Assembly (NCBI GenBank): GCA_028290305.1
Contig: JAQGKC010000143.1
Span: forward strand, 1-6,790
DNA length: 6,790 nucleotides
Source of the DNA: Bradyrhizobium sp.
GTDB taxonomy: Bacteria > Pseudomonadota > Alphaproteobacteria > Rhizobiales > Xanthobacteraceae
Direction of reading: 5' to 3'
In this document: positions 5,307-6,790 of the stretch, piece after piece
Position numbering within the stretch: position 1 is the stretch's first letter
Layout: the number at the start of each line of letters is the position of its first letter
Made by a program: the position numbers and the translations under genes
Notes under the pieces: generated by a model
Database searches by the model: none
Told to the model about the DNA's origin: nothing
Seen by the model: the letters and a program-made list of their open reading frames with translations, nothing else

Positions 5307-6446
5307 TCAATAATTCTTCATCCTCGCCAGTTGGTCGGCGTGAAAATTGGTGTCGCCGAACAATTCCTGACAGACCCGGGCGCGCTTCATGAAGAAACCG
5401 ATGTCGAACTGGTCGGTCATGCCCATGCCGCCATGCATCTGCACGCCTTCCTGAACCGCCAGCGTCGCCGTCGAACCCGCGCGCGCCTTGGCGACCGCGA
5501 CCGCCGCACCGGCATTCTCGAAATCCCCGTCGAGCGTCTGCAGTGCCTTCAGCACCGCGGCGCGGGTGATCTCGATCTCGATATAAAGCTGCGCCGCGCG
5601 GTGCTGCAGTGCCTGGAATTCGCCGATCAACTTGCCGAATTGCTTGCGCTCCTTCAGATATCCGACGGTCCGGCCGAACACCTCCTCGCTTAACCCCACC
5701 ATTTCCGATGCTACCGCGCCGCGGCCGATATTGAGCACGCCTTCCAGCAGGGCGCCGCCCCGATCGACCTCGCCGAGCACACCATCAGCATTCACTTCGA
5801 CATTGTCGAACTTAATTCGCGCCGCGTTGTGCGAATCGACCATCGCGGTGCGCTCGGTCTCAACGCCCTTGGTTTTGGAATCGACAAGGAACAGCGTCAG
5901 TCCGTCGCGTTCGCCAGCAGCGCCCGCGGTGCGGGCCGCCACGATCAGGAGGTCGGCGGTGTGCCCGTCAACCACAAAGGCTTTGTCGCCTTGAAGCCTG
6001 AAGCCGTTGCCGGAGCGCACCGCAGCCATCCTGGTTTGCAGCGGGCGATGTTTGGCCCCTTCATCGATGGCCAGCGCGGCGAGCAGCGAGCCATCCGATA
6101 TCTTCGGCAGGTGTTCGGATTTTTGCGCGGCGCTGCCGCCGCGCGACAAGGCCGATGTCGCGAGCACGGCGGTCGCCAGAAACGGCGACGGCATCAGGGT
6201 GCGTCCGATTTCCTCCATCACCACGCCGGCTTCGACGCAACCCAATCCGCTGCCGCCAAAATCCTCCGGCACCAGTAATCCGGAAAACCCCATCTCGGCG
6301 AAAGTCCGCCACAGATCGCGGGAAAATCCCGTCGCGTCCTTGCTGTCGCGCAACTGCCGCAAATGCGACACCGGCGCCTTGTCGCTGATGAGCCCGCGCG
6401 CGCTGTCGCGCAGCATCGACTGTTCTTCGGTGAGGACGAGGGCCAT
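5307..6446 (-). CDS. Acyl-CoA dehydrogenase, small-subunit (PimD-like) type
   Basis: A 379-residue protein with the full three-part acyl-CoA dehydrogenase layout: N-terminal helices (about 1-115, with the LLVPEDFGGSGLG segment at 57-69), a middle beta domain (about 120-225) and C-terminal helices (about 230-379, with RKQFGK at 267-272 and QMHGGMGMT at 336-344). The family is FAD-bound and introduces an alpha-beta double bond in acyl-CoA. At the place of the usual catalytic glutamate (the YEGT motif of the medium-chain enzyme) this protein reads ELFGDTN, with F363 where Glu is expected by hand alignment. It resembles PimD of pimeloyl-CoA degradation and the small subunits of heteromeric enzymes such as mycobacterial FadE pairs. 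The co-directional gene at 6615-6790 ends with the intact motif and is the likely partner. Substrate is not readable from the sequence. The ATG at 6446 has only a weak GGAA ribosome site. Confidence 0.93.
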   Translation of the reverse strand: MALVLTEEQSMLRDSARGLISDKAPVSHLRQLRDSKDATGFSRDLWRTFAEMGFSGLLVPEDFGGSGLGCVEAGVVMEEIGRTLMPSPFLATAVLATSALSRGGSAAQKSEHLPKISDGSLLAALAIDEGAKHRPLQTRMAAVRSGNGFRLQGDKAFVVDGHTADLLIVAARTAGAAGERDGLTLFLVDSKTKGVETERTAMVDSHNAARIKFDNVEVNADGVLGEVDRGGALLEGVLNIGRGAVASEMVGLSEEVFGRTVGYLKERKQFGKLIGEFQALQHRAAQLYIEIEITRAAVLKALQTLDGDFENAGAAVAVAKARAGSTATLAVQEGVQMHGGMGMTDQFDIGFFMKRARVCQELFGDTNFHADQLARMKNY

Positions 6447-6494
6447 GGGGTTATTCCGGTTCAGAGGTGGTTCGGACGAAGTATTTTTACTGTT

Positions 6495-6593
6495 GTCATT
6501 CCGGGATGCGCCCTCTTGGGCGCAGGCCCGGAATCCATACTCCCCGTCGTGGTTATGGATTCCGGGCTCATGCTTCGCGTGCCCCGGAATGAC
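6495..6593. repeat. Double-hairpin palindromic element 3, between paired dehydrogenase genes
   Basis: The left arm (6495-6537) folds by ATTCCGGG/CCCGGAAT with a nested TGCGCCC/GGGCGCA stem. The right arm (6556-6593) folds by the same ATTCCGGG/CCCGGAAT around a different core. GTC and CCA frame the left hairpin, TGG and GAC the right. The two arms agree at their ends and differ in the middle. The element takes up most of the 168 bp between two acyl-CoA dehydrogenase genes on the minus strand that would be expected to share a transcript. Confidence 0.85.
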
Positions 6594-6614
6594 GAGTTAT
6601 TGTAACCAGCGGTC

Positions 6615-6790
6615 CTAAGCTCCCGGCAGATCGAGAATCCGTTTGGCCACGATCCCGAGCATCACCTCGGAGGTGCCGCCTTCGATCGAATTGGCCTTAG
6701 TGCGGAGCCAGGCGCGCGGGCGGGCGCCGCCTTTCGAGCGCTCGCTTTCCCATTCCAGCGCGTCGATGCCGCCCGCCGACATCAGGATCT
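6615..6790 (-). CDS. Acyl-CoA dehydrogenase, large-subunit type, C-terminal fragment
   Basis: The minus strand reads 57 codons into the window before the TAG at 6615-6617; the 5' part lies beyond the right edge. The fragment contains AWLRTKANSIEGGTSEVMLG and ends VAKRILDLPGA. The SIEGGTSE block is the acyl-CoA dehydrogenase C-terminal signature, and its glutamate (22nd residue from the end) corresponds to the catalytic base at position 376 of the medium-chain enzyme. The RILDLPGA ending is what I recall for PimC-like large subunits about 390-400 residues long. It sits upstream of and in the same direction as the small-subunit gene. The pair probably makes one heteromeric enzyme; substrate unknown. 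Confidence 0.88.
   Translation of the reverse strand, partial: ILMSAGGIDALEWESERSKGGARPRAWLRTKANSIEGGTSEVMLGIVAKRILDLPGA

Noticed and set aside
471..6593. CRISPR array or insertion-sequence reading of the repeated palindromes
   Set aside because: The elements are few, far apart, inverted within themselves and without regular spacers; no transposase or cas gene is present.

Overview
The window looks like chromosomal DNA of a GC-rich alphaproteobacterium of the Bradyrhizobium/Rhodopseudomonas/Afipia group (Nitrobacteraceae). This is inferred from codon use, from protein families typical of that group (short Q-loop cyanide-insensitive bd oxidase, AapJ-type binding protein, paired large/small acyl-CoA dehydrogenases) and from several intergenic palindromic repeats of a style common there. 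No database search was possible.

Layout. Bases 1-327 (minus) hold a small GIY-YIG nuclease gene that runs off the left edge and reads through a palindromic repeat at its 3' end. Bases 328-806 are gene-free and rich in repeats: a diverged inverted copy of the first repeat, a 19-bp inverted pair (393-411 and 602-620) bracketing a double-hairpin element (471-560), and a separate perfect hairpin (643-668). Bases 807-3360 (plus) are a tightly overlapped three-gene operon for a bd-type quinol oxidase: cioA, cioB and a 42-codon membrane peptide of DUF2474 type. The two junctions are both TGATG overlaps. After a leader with a long stem-loop (3434-3476) come a periplasmic L,D-transpeptidase (3519-4112) and an AapJ-like amino-acid binding protein without visible permease genes (4169-5206). 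A second double-hairpin element (5217-5297) fills the convergent gap. On the minus strand follow a small-subunit-type acyl-CoA dehydrogenase (5307-6446), a third double-hairpin element (6495-6593) and the 3' end of a second acyl-CoA dehydrogenase (6615-6790).

How the parts work together. CioA, CioB and the small peptide should form one inner-membrane ubiquinol oxidase. The two acyl-CoA dehydrogenases probably form one heteromeric enzyme: the partial upstream protein carries the C-terminal catalytic glutamate motif, while the downstream small subunit has lost it. The transpeptidase and binding protein are envelope proteins with no obvious tie to either neighbour.

The most unusual signal is in the non-coding DNA. 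Three intergenic elements with different stem sequences share one plan: GTC, hairpin, CCA, spacer, TGG, hairpin, GAC. A GIY-YIG nuclease gene with repeat copies at both ends lies in the same window. No complete new defence system, CRISPR array, insertion sequence or RNA gene was found.
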